From NCBI GenBank assembly GCA_964632945.1, contig CAZWCX010000107.1:1-24952 (forward strand): a stretch of DNA of 24,952 nt, read 5' to 3'. Position 1 is the first letter of the stretch; every line of letters begins with the position of its first letter. Positions 15,424-24,788 of this stretch are shown in pieces. A program made the translations under genes and the position numbers. The notes below the pieces were generated by a model. That model was not told the DNA's origin, made no database searches, and was given only the letters and a program-made list of their open reading frames with translations. This DNA is from CAZWCX01 sp964632945. Its GTDB lineage: Bacteria > Planctomycetota > MHYJ01 > WSZJ01 > CAZWCX01.

Positions 15424-18400
15424 ATGTCCCACCGCCCCCGCTCCTCCTTTCTCGTCGCGCTCGGTCTGCTGGCCGCGATCACCGGGCTCGCAGCGACCGC
15501 GCGCGCGCAGGATGGTCCCCATCCGCTCGACGACCGCGTCGCGCTCGAGCGCGAAGCGGTGGGCGACGAGGCGGGCGCGCTCGAGTTCTACCTCCAACGG
15601 CTCGACGCGCTCTGGGGCGCCCCCGGGAAGGCCGGGGAGACCGCCGCGGTCGAGCGCGTGCTGTGCGAGGTCTACCTCCACCGCGCCGAGGCGCTCGCGC
15701 GCACCCAAGGATGGGAGCGGCTGGCCGCAAGCCTGGAGCGGCTGGCCGGGCGGCCCGCGGCGCCGGAACTCGAGGGATTGCGGGACTGGATCCTGGCCCG
15801 GCAACTGCTGCGCTGCGGCCGCAGCGAAGACGCGCGCGCGCGCTTCGACCGGCTCGGCTTTCTGCGCGCGTGGCGAATCGTCGGCCCGTTCGACAATGAG
15901 GCCGGCCGGGGATTTCACGAGGTCCACCCGCCCGAAACGGACCCCGCGCTCGACGGGACCTTCGACGGCGACGTGCGCAAGGTCTCCTGGCGGGTGGCGC
16001 GCGCCGACGAACCGGCGGGCGCGCTCAACCTGGACGCCCACTTCCGCCCCAACGACGAAGTCCTCGCCTACGCCCTCACCTTCGTGCGCGCCGAAGCGAC
16101 GACGCCCGCCGTCCTGCGCCTCGGTTCGGACGAAGGCGTGAAGGTCTGGCTCAACGGCGTCCTCGTTCATGCGGCGGACGTACACCGGGAACTCGGGTTC
16201 GACCAGGATCGCATCCCGGTGATGCTGGCGCCGGGCTGGAATCGGCTGCTGATCCAGGTGGCGGAGGCCAAGGAGTCGTGGGGACTGCGCGCGCGGCTGA
16301 CCGATCCCGCCGGCGCACCGCTGGCAGCACTGGAACATGCCGACGCCCCGCCCGCGGGGGTCGATCCGGCGGGGGCGAAGCTCCCTCCCGGCGCGGCCGC
16401 TCCGCCGGCCCTCCCCGACGACGCCGTGACGCTGCTGACCCGCCGCGCGCAGGCGCATCCCGAGGATCCGCGCCTCCATTTCCACCGGGGAATCCTGACG
16501 CAGGCCTCCCACGCCGAGGACCGGGTGAAGTCCTCGCACGCAAAGCACTTCGCCAACGCCGTCCTGGGGGAGCCGCAGAACCCGCACTACCGCTATTTCC
16601 TCGCCCTCGCGCTCAAGGAAGACGTGGCCATGAGCGCCGAGCGGGAGGAGAACCGCATCCGCCAGGAACTGGAGGAGGCGCTGCGCCTGTTTCCCCGCCA
16701 CGCCGCCGCGGCGCGTGAACTGGCCTGGTACTACTCGCGAACCACGATCAACCTGCACAAGGCGCTGCGCTACGCCGAGTCCGCCGTGCGGATCGGTCCC
16801 GACAACGCGATTTCGCGCGTGCTCTACGCGGAACTCCTGAAGGCCGGGGGCCTGTCGGCGCCGGCCGAGGTCGAGGCGCAGGAAACCGCGCGACGCCTGC
16901 CGGACCATCCCCTCGTTCTCGCCCGCGAGGCCCAGCGAAGTGCGGAACGGGGCCGCCTGGAGGAGGCGGCGGCGCTCTACCGCCGCGCGGTGACGGCCGA
17001 TCCACTCAACGCCAATGCCCGGCTGGGGTACGTCGAGGTGCTGCTGCGGCGCGGCCGGGCGGACGAGGCGATGGCCCAGTTCGACGCAATCCTCGCGATC
17101 GATCCCACCGCGCTGGCCGCCTACGTGCAGAAAGTCCGCCTCGAGGAGTCCCGGGGCCGCTGGGCCGAGGCGGCCGCCGAACTGCGCAAGGCGCTGGCGA
17201 TCTGCCCCGAGGACGACGCGTTGCTCACGCGGCTCGGGACCATCGAGCTCCAGGAGGGGCGCACGGAGGCGGGGATCGAACGCCTGCAGGAAGCCCTGCG
17301 GCTGAACCCGAACAACATCAACCTGCGCGAATACGTGCAAACGCTCGCGGGGGCGGAACAGTCGTTCGAGAAGCCGTACCGGGTCGATCCCCAGACGGTT
17401 CTCGCCGGCCGCCCGAAAGGACTGCTGCCGCCGGGACGCGGGGCGACGTGCCTGCTGCACAATGAAGCCGTGCGCCTGAACCGGGACGGGACGCGGGCGC
17501 ACTGGCAGCAGCGCTTCTTCGTGATCACGAGCACCGAAGGGGTGCGCGATTTCGACTACGTCGGCATCCCGTACGTCGCGGGCGAGCAGAAGCTGTCGGT
17601 GCTTTCCGCGCGCGTGCATCATCCGGACGGGACGCGGGACGACGCCCGGCTGGAACGCGCGGGGGGGGCGGGACGCGGCGAGGACCGCCAGTGGCGGCGG
17701 TTTCCCGTCGATCTGCCGGTGCTGAACGTCGGGGACGTGGTCGAGGTCGAGCACCTGATCGAGGACCTCGAGCCCACCTTCTTCGGGGACTACTTCGGCG
17801 ACGTGGTGACGTTCGGCCTGGGCTACGAAGTCGCGGACTTTCGCTACACCCTGGTCGTTCCGAAAGGGCGTCCGATCTATCTCCGTCCCGTCAACCTGGC
17901 CGTCGAGCCGGAGCGGGAGACGACGCCGGACGGTCGCTACGAGGTCCGGCGGTGGCGACTGCGCGACCTGCCCGGAGTCGAACCGGAGCCCGACATGCCC
18001 CCGATCGACCAGGCGGTGCCGAGCCTGGAGATCAGCACGTTCCCGACCTGGCAGGCCTTCGCCACCTGGTACTCGGGCCTGATCCGGAAACAGTTCGAAG
18101 TCGACGACGCCATCCGCGCGAAGGTCCGCGAACTGACCGAAGCCCGCTCCTCCGAGATGGAGCGGATCCGGGCGATCTACAACTGGGTCCTGAGCGATAT
18201 CCGGTACGTGGCCTGGGAATTCGGCGTGCATGGATACCAGCCCTACCCGGCGACGCAGATCTTCCACCGGCGATTCGGGGACTGCAAGGACAAGGCGCTG
18301 TTGATCAACGTGATGCTCGGCGAAATCGGCATCCGCGCCCGGCCGGTCCTGATCTATGCCGAAGAGAAGCGCGGGCACCTGGATCTCCCCTTCCCGCTGG

Positions 18401-19218
18401 TGGAGCGATTCAATCACTGCATCTCGCAGGTGACCCTCGCGGACGGGCGCGTGATCTACCTGGACGGCACCGCGACTTTCCACGGCATGAACACGCTGCC
18501 GTCGATGGACCAGGGGGCGCCGGTGCTGGTGGTGGACGAGAAAGGCGGGAGCATCGCGTCGACGCCGCTCGGATCCCCCGCGGACAACGTGCGCGAGGAA
18601 GCGCTGGAAGTGGTGCTGGCGGCGGACGCCCCGGCGCACGTGGTGGGCCGCGTGATGATGACCGGGCCGCGCGCCAGCGAGGTGCGGTGGCGCTACTCTC
18701 TGCCCGAGAAGCGCAGTCAGGTACTCGAGCGCGACCTCACCGCGGCGTTCGGCGAGGTGCGGGTGGAAAAGACCGAGTTCGCCAACCTGATGCGCATGGA
18801 ACAACCGGTGCACTTCGCCTACTCCGCCGCGTTGCCCGCGCTCGTGGGCGCGCGCTCCGGGGGACGGCTGGCGCTGCGGCCGAGCGGGCAGATCCACCGG
18901 CTCTCCGATTCGTGCACGCTGGGACAGCGCAAGCACGACCTCTTGCTCGAAGTGCCGTGGCGGGACGTGGAACGGGTCCGGCTGCGGTTGCCCGAGGGCT
19001 GGCGCCCGGCCGCAACGCCCGAGCCCGTGCGGCTGGAGACGCCGTTCGGCCTCTTCGCCGCGCGCGTGGTCCGGGATCCCGACGGCCGGCACGTAAGCGT
19101 GGAAAAGGAGCTCGAGCTGCGCGTCACCCGCGTCAAGGCGGCCGACTACGCGGCCTACCGCGCCTTTTGCAACGCCGTCGATGCCTGGGAGAGCCAGGAA
19201 ATCCTGCTCGAACGATAG
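15424..19218 (+). CDS. Exported TPR, DUF3857 and transglutaminase-like protein
   Basis: A 1264-aa exported protein. Residues 1-~28 are a signal peptide ending ARA-Q. Residues ~225-300 form a galactose-binding/PA14-like module (LGSDEGVKVWLNG, LAPGWNRLLIQV). About 340-640 holds TPR-like helical repeats. A DUF3857 domain (about 680-870) is followed by a transglutaminase-like domain (about 910-1020) with a complete triad: Cys954 in FGDCKDKA, His998 in RFNHC, and Asp1014 in YLDG. The C-terminal ~240 residues are beta-rich (DUF3858-like place). These proteins act on the cell envelope or outside; substrates are unknown. The start ATG follows the NPCBM stop by 5 nt with no clear ribosome site, suggesting translational coupling. 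Confidence 0.9.
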   Translation: MSHRPRSSFLVALGLLAAITGLAATARAQDGPHPLDDRVALEREAVGDEAGALEFYLQRLDALWGAPGKAGETAAVERVLCEVYLHRAEALARTQGWERLAASLERLAGRPAAPELEGLRDWILARQLLRCGRSEDARARFDRLGFLRAWRIVGPFDNEAGRGFHEVHPPETDPALDGTFDGDVRKVSWRVARADEPAGALNLDAHFRPNDEVLAYALTFVRAEATTPAVLRLGSDEGVKVWLNGVLVHAADVHRELGFDQDRIPVMLAPGWNRLLIQVAEAKESWGLRARLTDPAGAPLAALEHADAPPAGVDPAGAKLPPGAAAPPALPDDAVTLLTRRAQAHPEDPRLHFHRGILTQASHAEDRVKSSHAKHFANAVLGEPQNPHYRYFLALALKEDVAMSAEREENRIRQELEEALRLFPRHAAAARELAWYYSRTTINLHKALRYAESAVRIGPDNAISRVLYAELLKAGGLSAPAEVEAQETARRLPDHPLVLAREAQRSAERGRLEEAAALYRRAVTADPLNANARLGYVEVLLRRGRADEAMAQFDAILAIDPTALAAYVQKVRLEESRGRWAEAAAELRKALAICPEDDALLTRLGTIELQEGRTEAGIERLQEALRLNPNNINLREYVQTLAGAEQSFEKPYRVDPQTVLAGRPKGLLPPGRGATCLLHNEAVRLNRDGTRAHWQQRFFVITSTEGVRDFDYVGIPYVAGEQKLSVLSARVHHPDGTRDDARLERAGGAGRGEDRQWRRFPVDLPVLNVGDVVEVEHLIEDLEPTFFGDYFGDVVTFGLGYEVADFRYTLVVPKGRPIYLRPVNLAVEPERETTPDGRYEVRRWRLRDLPGVEPEPDMPPIDQAVPSLEISTFPTWQAFATWYSGLIRKQFEVDDAIRAKVRELTEARSSEMERIRAIYNWVLSDIRYVAWEFGVHGYQPYPATQIFHRRFGDCKDKALLINVMLGEIGIRARPVLIYAEEKRGHLDLPFPLVERFNHCISQVTLADGRVIYLDGTATFHGMNTLPSMDQGAPVLVVDEKGGSIASTPLGSPADNVREEALEVVLAADAPAHVVGRVMMTGPRASEVRWRYSLPEKRSQVLERDLTAAFGEVRVEKTEFANLMRMEQPVHFAYSAALPALVGARSGGRLALRPSGQIHRLSDSCTLGQRKHDLLLEVPWRDVERVRLRLPEGWRPAATPEPVRLETPFGLFAARVVRDPDGRHVSVEKELELRVTRVKAADYAAYRAFCNAVDAWESQEILLER

Positions 19219-19238
19219 CGCCCGCCGCGCCGGGGGCG
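19219..19238. terminator. Weak terminator-like repeat between convergent genes
   Basis: CGCCC (19219-19223) and GGGCG (19234-19238) could pair across a 10-nt loop in the 21-nt gap between two convergent stops. The stem is short and there is no T tract, so this is only a possibility. Confidence 0.25.
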
Positions 19239-19239
19239 G

Positions 19240-22200
19240 TCACTTGCCGTCGGCCGCCTCGCCGAGGAACGGGAGCAGGTCGTCATTCCCCACGGCGCCG
19301 TAGTCCGTGAGCTTCCGCGCCGACAGCGCGGCCGGCAGATTCGGACGCCGGAATCGGACGTAGTCGAATCGGGCCACCAGGTCCGGGCTGCCTACGCCCT
19401 TCCGGCTGAGCTCGCCGCGGTTGTGGCGCTCCTCCCCCGCGTCCCGGCACGCCTGCCAATCCGTGTAGGCCACGAGTCCGACCTGAAGTCGAACGGGGAG
19501 GTCGGGCCGATCGAAGCGCTTGAACATCTTCCAGCGTCCCCCCTCCGGCCGAACCAGCATCAGGAACGCCGATCCGATCCGGACCAGGCGGACCTCTCCC
19601 CGGTACGTGCCGGCGGGGATTTGCCCCACCTCGGACTTGCTGTCGCGGGTGGTTTTGTATTCCCAGTCCATCTGCCCGGGGGTACAGGCCATGCCGAGGG
19701 CGACGAAGACGTAGTTTTCGCCCCCCGGTTCGCGCGCGGCCGGCGTGATCTTGCGCGGCGCGCGGGCCATCAGGCCGCCGAGGGAGTACTCTGACGCGGG
19801 CGCCCCGTCGCCGGCGGTGTTGCGAACCACCAACGACGTGGTAGCGATGAAATCCCCCTCCACTTCCCGATAGGTGAGTTCCGCGTGGTTTTCCATGTAC
19901 CAGGAAGAGGAGTACGGTTTCATCGCAAGCCAGCCCTCGCGAACGCCGAAGTGTTCGAGCGGGTCGTATCCCCAGCGCTCCTCTTTGCAGAGCCGTTTCC
20001 AGCGGGAGCTCGCGGCGCCATCCGAGAATTCGTCGCTCAGCGACCGCAAGTCTCCCCCCGCCGAAGCGGAGGGAGGGGCGGAGTCCCCCGGATCCGGCGG
20101 TCCGGACCCCGGGGTGGACCGGGGGGCGGGCCGCCGGCTCTCCACGGCTTCGGGCGACCAGGGAGCGTCCCAACCCTCCGCCGCCAGGGCGAGGTCGGCC
20201 GCGACCGGGGCACGATCGGAGGCCGGGAGTCGAAGCCAGGCATCCGCCGCAGCCGACTCCCCTTCGGCCAGAGCGAATACGGCGGCCGACGCCAGGCCCT
20301 GGACGTCGCGGGTGAGCGCCTTTTCCGCCCAGCGCCGCCGCTCGGCGGCGGAGAGGTCGGCGGGGGCCAGGTCCGTGCCGGCATTCACCCCCTTGAACCG
20401 TACCGTGAGGGTGCCGGACTCCGAAATCCGCTCGAGCATGCCCTCGACCATCCCACCGGTCGCGCGGACGAGACGGACCTCCTGGCCGACGGCCGTGCGC
20501 AATCCCTTCACGACGGCGTCGTTCGCGGCGCGGCCGAGAAGCAGCAGTCGCTCGAGCGCGGCGACTCGCGCGGCGTGGGGCGCCAGGGCCGCCTCTCGCG
20601 CAGCGCTTTCCGTCCGTGCGACGGCCTCCTTCCAGTTTCGCTTCATCGCCCATCCCCATGCCTCGGGGGCGAGCGCGGCCCAGGCCGCCTCGGCCTGCTC
20701 CCGGGTGAGGCGTTCCTGACGTTCGCGTTCCTGACGTTCGCGCTCGGCCTGCGCGAGGGCTTCCGCCTGGAGCCGTTGCTCCTCCTCGAATCGCTCGCGC
20801 GCCGCCGCCACGGCGGCCTCGAGGCGCTTCCGCTCTTCCGTTGCGGTCGCCACCAGGTCGGGCGAGCCGAGTCCATCGACCTCGTCCAGAGCGGCCCGGG
20901 CGGACGCGTGGTCCCCGGCCGCGAGATCCCGCCGGGCGCGATCGAACAGGGGCTGTGCGCGCTCGCGCGCCCGGGTCGCGATCTCTTCGCGCAGGGCCTT
21001 CCAGGTCGGCTCGAACGGACCGTAGCGCGTTTCGGCGGGGAGTTTCTCGAGCAGCTCCACGGCCGCCTGCCAATCCTCCTGCCCGAGCGCCTTGCGCGCC
21101 ATGGCGAACGCCGGGGGTTCCGGCGCGGGGAGCGCCGGGTGGTTTGCGGGGACCGGCGTGTCCGTGCCGGTGACGGCGGCATTCGCCGGGGAGGGCTCCG
21201 GCCCGCGACCGGTGGCGTCCGGGGTGGGCGCCACCGCATAGAGCACCGCCAGTCCCAACGCCACGGCGACCCCTCCGCCCAGGACGGCGCTGCGCACGCG
21301 CCGCTGCTGAAATTCATCCAGGGAGTCGTCGCGCCGCGCGGGACGGGATTCCCATTCGGCCAGACGCGCGCGCGCGGCGCGTTCCAGGGCCGCGCCCTCG
21401 GAAGTCGCCGTCGCGGGTTCCGGGCCCGGCTGCGAAATCGGCGCCGCGGGGGTCGGCGCCGCCACCGGCTTCCCCGCCATCACCGACCGGATCAGCCCCA
21501 CCGCTTCTTCCGCCGTCTGCGGACGCGACACCGGGTCCTTCTGCAGGAGCCGCTGCACGAGCCCATCCAGCCCGTCGGAAACCGCCGGATCCATCTCCCG
21601 CAGGGAGGGCACCGGCGCGGAGACATGCCGATTCATGATCTCGAGGAGGGAATCGCCGTCATACGGCGGTCGGCCCGCCACCATGTGGAACAGGGTCGCC
21701 CCCAGGGAATACAGATCCGCGCGCCCGTCCACCCGCTGTCCCCGGCACTGCTCCGGGGACATGTACCGCGGCGTGCCCATGACTTCGCCCGAAAGCGAAA
21801 CCGGGAGTCCCGTCAGGTCGCGCGCCAGTCCGAAGTCGCCGAGTTTCACCGAACCGTTTTGTCCCACGAAGACGTTGTCCGGCTTGAGATCGCGGTGCAC
21901 GATCCCCTGTTGGTGGGCCGCGGAGAGGGCCCGGGCGACTTGCAGGGAGACGGCGAGCGCCTCCTTCGGCGACAGTCTGCCCTCCTGCGCCAACCGCTCG
22001 CCGAGCGAGCGACCCTCGACCAGTTCCATGACGATGAACGGCTGGCCCGCGTCTTCGCCGCAGAAGTGCACTTGCACGATGTTCGGGTGCTGGAGTCGCG
22101 CGGCGGCCCGGGCCTCCCGATCGAATCGGGCGCGCAGGTCGGGCGTGGACATCGCGACCATCGGCAGGAGCTTCACCGCGACCTTCCGGCCCAGGGAAAG

Positions 22201-23631
22201 CTGCTCGCCCAGGTAGACCGATCCCATGCCGCCCCGACCGATCAGCCGCACGAGCCGGAATTCACCGGCCAGCACCTTCCCCACCAACGGATCGGCCGGG
22301 TCGGCGGCCGCCTCCGCCTGGCGGCGCTTCCAGACGACCTCGACGGCGTGACGCAGCTTCTCCACCTGGTCGGGAGACAGGAGCCCCCGCGCGAGCAGGT
22401 GGACGCCGAGGTCGATGTCCTCGCCGCTCGCGTCGCGCTCGGAGCGCGCCTGATCGAGCTGTTCCTGCGTGAGGTAGCGGTTGAGGACCGCCGCATCGGC
22501 AAAGAGATCGTCCCGACCGCGAACCCGGTGGATCGCCTCGCTGGGGCCGCCGGAAAGTCGCGTCGGCACGCGGGCCGGCGACTCCGGGAGCGGCTCGGAG
22601 CGCTGCGGCAGAACCGATCCGCCGGCGATGGCCGGGCCGCGCAGCGCCGTCGCCGCCGGGGTTCCCGTCAAGACCGACTCGACTTCCGCGAGCAGTTCCG
22701 GAACGCTCGCGAACCGGTCCCGCGCCTCCTTGGCCATCGCACGCTGAACGATGCGAACGCACCGATCGGGAACGTCCGGCACCGCGTCGCGCGCATCCGG
22801 CGGCGGATTCGAACAGTGCGCAAACAGGATCTGCATCGCGGTGGTACCCGCAAACGGCGGCCGCCCGGTCAGCAGCGCGTGGTAGGTCGCCCCCAGGGAA
22901 TAGACGTCGCTGCGCTCGTCGGTCGGTTCCGCCCGACACTGCTCGGGGCTCATGTAGTGCGGCGTGCCCAGCAGAAACCCCGAACCGGTGAGAGAGGCCC
23001 CTTCGGCATCGAGCGCCTTGGCCAGCCCGAAGTCGCCGAGCTTGGCGATCCCGTCGGGAGTGCGGAGGATGTTCGAGGGCTTGATGTCCCGATGGATGAT
23101 CCCGGCGGCGTGCGCGGCAGCCAAACCGCGCGAAACGTCGGCGATCACCCGCGTGGCTTCCAGCCAAGGGATTCCGCCGCCGGCCTCCAGCCGTCCCTGC
23201 AGGGTCTCCCCCTGCACCAGTTCGAGCACCAGAAACGCGGTGCCGGCCTCCTGACCGACGTCGTAGACCGTGACGACGTGGGGATGGTTCAGGCGGGCCG
23301 CCGCGCGCGCCTCGCGCACGAAGCGCTCCAACCGTCGGGGCTCGCCCGCCACCGAGATGGGCAGGAGTTTCACCGCAACCCGACGCTCGAGAACGGTGTC
23401 CTCCGCCTCGTACACCTCCCCCATGCCCCCGCGTCCGATCCGCCGCAGAAGCCGATACTTGCCCAGCATGCGACCGGACTCGGAGCCCGTGGACGACTCA
23501 CTCCCGGAACCGGCCGGGCCCTCGGGAAGGACAAGGTCCGATGCGCGGGTTTTCTCGCCCCCGACGTCCGACGCGGATGCAGGCGGGACGGGGACAGGGC
23601 CGGAATCCGGTGCGGGGTCGATCAAGCTCAT
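19240..23631 (-). CDS. Double Ser/Thr kinase with concanavalin-like C-terminus
   Basis: A 1463-aa protein with two complete kinase domains. Kinase 1 (about 59-322) has IGRGGMGEVY, Lys88, HRD (180-182) and DFG (200-202). Kinase 2 (about 458-718) has IGRGGMGSVY, Lys487, HRD (579-581) and DFG (599-601). Between them (about 375-435) is one helical unit like those of the protein at 7710-8312. One TM helix (about 781-800) follows. The expected outer part has a charged coiled coil (RERQERERQER, about 965-975) and a C-terminal concanavalin/LamG-like domain (about 1195-1440). Both kinases look active by motif. Start ATG 23631 lacks a ribosome site and lies 9 nt after a TATAAT, so the mRNA may be leaderless. 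It is monocistronic as far as seen. The C-terminal domain suggests ligand sensing; this is inference. Confidence 0.93.
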   Translation of the reverse strand: MSLIDPAPDSGPVPVPPASASDVGGEKTRASDLVLPEGPAGSGSESSTGSESGRMLGKYRLLRRIGRGGMGEVYEAEDTVLERRVAVKLLPISVAGEPRRLERFVREARAAARLNHPHVVTVYDVGQEAGTAFLVLELVQGETLQGRLEAGGGIPWLEATRVIADVSRGLAAAHAAGIIHRDIKPSNILRTPDGIAKLGDFGLAKALDAEGASLTGSGFLLGTPHYMSPEQCRAEPTDERSDVYSLGATYHALLTGRPPFAGTTAMQILFAHCSNPPPDARDAVPDVPDRCVRIVQRAMAKEARDRFASVPELLAEVESVLTGTPAATALRGPAIAGGSVLPQRSEPLPESPARVPTRLSGGPSEAIHRVRGRDDLFADAAVLNRYLTQEQLDQARSERDASGEDIDLGVHLLARGLLSPDQVEKLRHAVEVVWKRRQAEAAADPADPLVGKVLAGEFRLVRLIGRGGMGSVYLGEQLSLGRKVAVKLLPMVAMSTPDLRARFDREARAAARLQHPNIVQVHFCGEDAGQPFIVMELVEGRSLGERLAQEGRLSPKEALAVSLQVARALSAAHQQGIVHRDLKPDNVFVGQNGSVKLGDFGLARDLTGLPVSLSGEVMGTPRYMSPEQCRGQRVDGRADLYSLGATLFHMVAGRPPYDGDSLLEIMNRHVSAPVPSLREMDPAVSDGLDGLVQRLLQKDPVSRPQTAEEAVGLIRSVMAGKPVAAPTPAAPISQPGPEPATATSEGAALERAARARLAEWESRPARRDDSLDEFQQRRVRSAVLGGGVAVALGLAVLYAVAPTPDATGRGPEPSPANAAVTGTDTPVPANHPALPAPEPPAFAMARKALGQEDWQAAVELLEKLPAETRYGPFEPTWKALREEIATRARERAQPLFDRARRDLAAGDHASARAALDEVDGLGSPDLVATATEERKRLEAAVAAARERFEEEQRLQAEALAQAERERQERERQERLTREQAEAAWAALAPEAWGWAMKRNWKEAVARTESAAREAALAPHAARVAALERLLLLGRAANDAVVKGLRTAVGQEVRLVRATGGMVEGMLERISESGTLTVRFKGVNAGTDLAPADLSAAERRRWAEKALTRDVQGLASAAVFALAEGESAAADAWLRLPASDRAPVAADLALAAEGWDAPWSPEAVESRRPAPRSTPGSGPPDPGDSAPPSASAGGDLRSLSDEFSDGAASSRWKRLCKEERWGYDPLEHFGVREGWLAMKPYSSSWYMENHAELTYREVEGDFIATTSLVVRNTAGDGAPASEYSLGGLMARAPRKITPAAREPGGENYVFVALGMACTPGQMDWEYKTTRDSKSEVGQIPAGTYRGEVRLVRIGSAFLMLVRPEGGRWKMFKRFDRPDLPVRLQVGLVAYTDWQACRDAGEERHNRGELSRKGVGSPDLVARFDYVRFRRPNLPAALSARKLTDYGAVGNDDLLPFLGEAADGK
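20711..20740. repeat. Perfect 15-bp tandem duplication in the kinase coiled coil
   Basis: CGTTCCTGACGTTCG occurs twice head to tail (20711-20725 and 20726-20740). On the coding strand it encodes the repeated RERQE-type pentapeptide of the coiled coil, so it is in-frame and could vary in copy number. Confidence 0.85.
22327..22509 (-). other. GspE-N-like helical unit inside the kinase gene
   Basis: Residues ~375-435 between the two kinase domains share the pattern of the units at 7728-8114: a hydrophobic AVLNRYLT segment, a helix, then LLARGLLSPDQVEKL. It has one unit where the stand-alone protein has two. Confidence 0.65.
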
Positions 23632-23640
23632 GGCGATCCC

Positions 23641-23669
23641 ATTATACGGACGCCCCCCGGGGGGCGATA
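23641..23669 (-). promoter_or_regulatory. Promoter of the double-kinase gene
   Basis: A perfect TATAAT on the minus strand (23641-23646) lies 9 nt before the ATG at 23631. The -35 position (about 23664-23669) reads TATCGC, which is poor. A strong -10 with a poor -35 suggests that an activator or other factor is needed. Confidence 0.5.
23651..23666. promoter_or_regulatory. 16-bp perfect palindrome in the kinase promoter spacer
   Basis: CGCCCCCCGGGGGGCG is a perfect inverted repeat without loop, lying between the -35 and -10 positions of the kinase promoter. It could be an operator for a dimeric regulator or just GC-rich sequence. Confidence 0.35.
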
Positions 23670-24014
23670 GCGAGATTCGGCTTCAGACCCGGCCGGCGGT
23701 CCGGCCGGGATGCGCCTCCCAGACAGGGGCGGAACCCCACGGGAGGCCTGGACTTCCGAATTCTCCGGTGCGCGCGTCCCGTCCGCGCGAACCACCACCC
23801 CCGGGGCGTTTTCCCCGCCGGGACACGACCGCTCCGCCTTTCCCTCCGCCGCGTTCCACCTCCCCTACCGGCCGGGAATCACCCCGTGACCCGAACCGCC
23901 CTTGAAATCTCGCGAAAAACCATGTATCCCGGTCACGGGATTTTGGTCTGGAGTGCAAGGTCGGATCGGGATGTGGCGACGAATTGCCGATAATGGGGAA
24001 GAGGAGACGAAAGC

Positions 24015-24788
24015 ATGTGGGCCATCCTGTCCGACCTGCACGCAAACCTGGCGGCGATCGACGCAGTCCTGCGCGACCTGCGGAACCGCGGGATCGGGAA
24101 TGACCGCATCATCTGTCTCGGCGATCTGGTGGGCTACGGCCCCGATCCGGCCGACTGCATCGACCTGGCGATGCACTGGAAAGTCGTGATTCGCGGAAAC
24201 CACGACGATGCGACGATCAATGAGGCGCCGAGTTTCCATCCCCCGGCGCGCAAGGCGATCGACTGGACCCGCGATCTCCTCAAGCCCCGTCTCTGGTCCA
24301 TGGGGCCGGCGCGCTCCCGCTGGAGATTCCTGCGCGATCTGCCGACCACCGAGGATCTCGAGGGCGCCCTGCTGGTGCACGGCTCCCCCCGCGATCCGCT
24401 GAACGAGTATCTGCTGCCGCGGTTGTGTTCGGACGGCACCGCGGGACCGACGCCCCCGATCCGGGAAAACTTCAGCCGGATGGCGCAGCACGTGTGCTTC
24501 GTCGGGCACACCCACGAACCCGGTGTGATCACGCCCAACGGCCGTTTCCTGCGTCCTGCGGACATCGACCACCGCTATGAGGTGAGCCGCGACGCCAAGC
24601 ACATCGTCAATGTGGGCTCGGTGGGCCAACCGAGGGATCGGGATCCCCGCTCCTGCTACGTTCTGTGGGACGGCAAGCTGGTCCAATACGTGCGCGTCGC
24701 CTACCCGGTCGCGACCACACAGGAGCGGATCCGGAAAATCCCGGATCTCGACCCGTTCTTCGCCGAACGGCTCGCGCACGGCAAGTAG
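24015..24788 (+). CDS. Calcineurin-like metallophosphoesterase
   Basis: A 257-aa cytoplasmic enzyme of the YfcE/MPP superfamily that binds two metal ions and hydrolyses phosphoesters; its substrate is unknown. The metal-binding motifs are complete: SDLHAN (Asp7, His9), GDLVGYGPD (Asp37), GNHD (Asn62, His63), VHGSPRD (His122) and GHTH (His165, His167). Length is normal. ATG at 24015 follows GAGGAG with 8-nt spacing. It has no signal peptide. It is divergent from the double-kinase gene, and no functional link to it is shown. Confidence 0.93.
   Translation: MWAILSDLHANLAAIDAVLRDLRNRGIGNDRIICLGDLVGYGPDPADCIDLAMHWKVVIRGNHDDATINEAPSFHPPARKAIDWTRDLLKPRLWSMGPARSRWRFLRDLPTTEDLEGALLVHGSPRDPLNEYLLPRLCSDGTAGPTPPIRENFSRMAQHVCFVGHTHEPGVITPNGRFLRPADIDHRYEVSRDAKHIVNVGSVGQPRDRDPRSCYVLWDGKLVQYVRVAYPVATTQERIRKIPDLDPFFAERLAHGK

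Larger units (their letters stand above)
23632..24014. other. Divergent intergenic region, kinase and phosphoesterase
   Basis: This 383-nt stretch has no gene I can support. It holds the kinase promoter (23641-23669) and a 16-bp palindrome (23651-23666). Near the other end, a small hairpin TCCCG-GTCA-CGGGA (23927-23940) is followed by TTTT. A weak promoter-like pair TTGAAA (23902-23907) with TATCCC (23925-23930) is 17 bp apart, and a GATAAT box (23989-23994) has no -35 partner. Which one drives the phosphoesterase is unclear. Confidence 0.5.

Noticed and set aside
15043..19092. A 1349-codon open frame on the minus strand antisense to the DUF3857 gene
   Set aside because: The opposite strand encodes clear TPR, DUF3857 and transglutaminase motifs with a signal peptide; this frame has none.
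19885..23670. A 1261-codon open frame on the plus strand antisense to the double kinase
   Set aside because: It mirrors the kinase gene, is rich in Arg/Gly/His with no domain, and arises from GC-rich third-codon positions on the other strand.
23902..23944. TTGAAA/TATCCC pair and nearby hairpin with TTTT as a riboswitch or terminator
   Set aside because: The -10 is poor, the hairpin stem is only 5-6 bp, and no known riboswitch core is recognisable. I mention it only in the intergenic entry.
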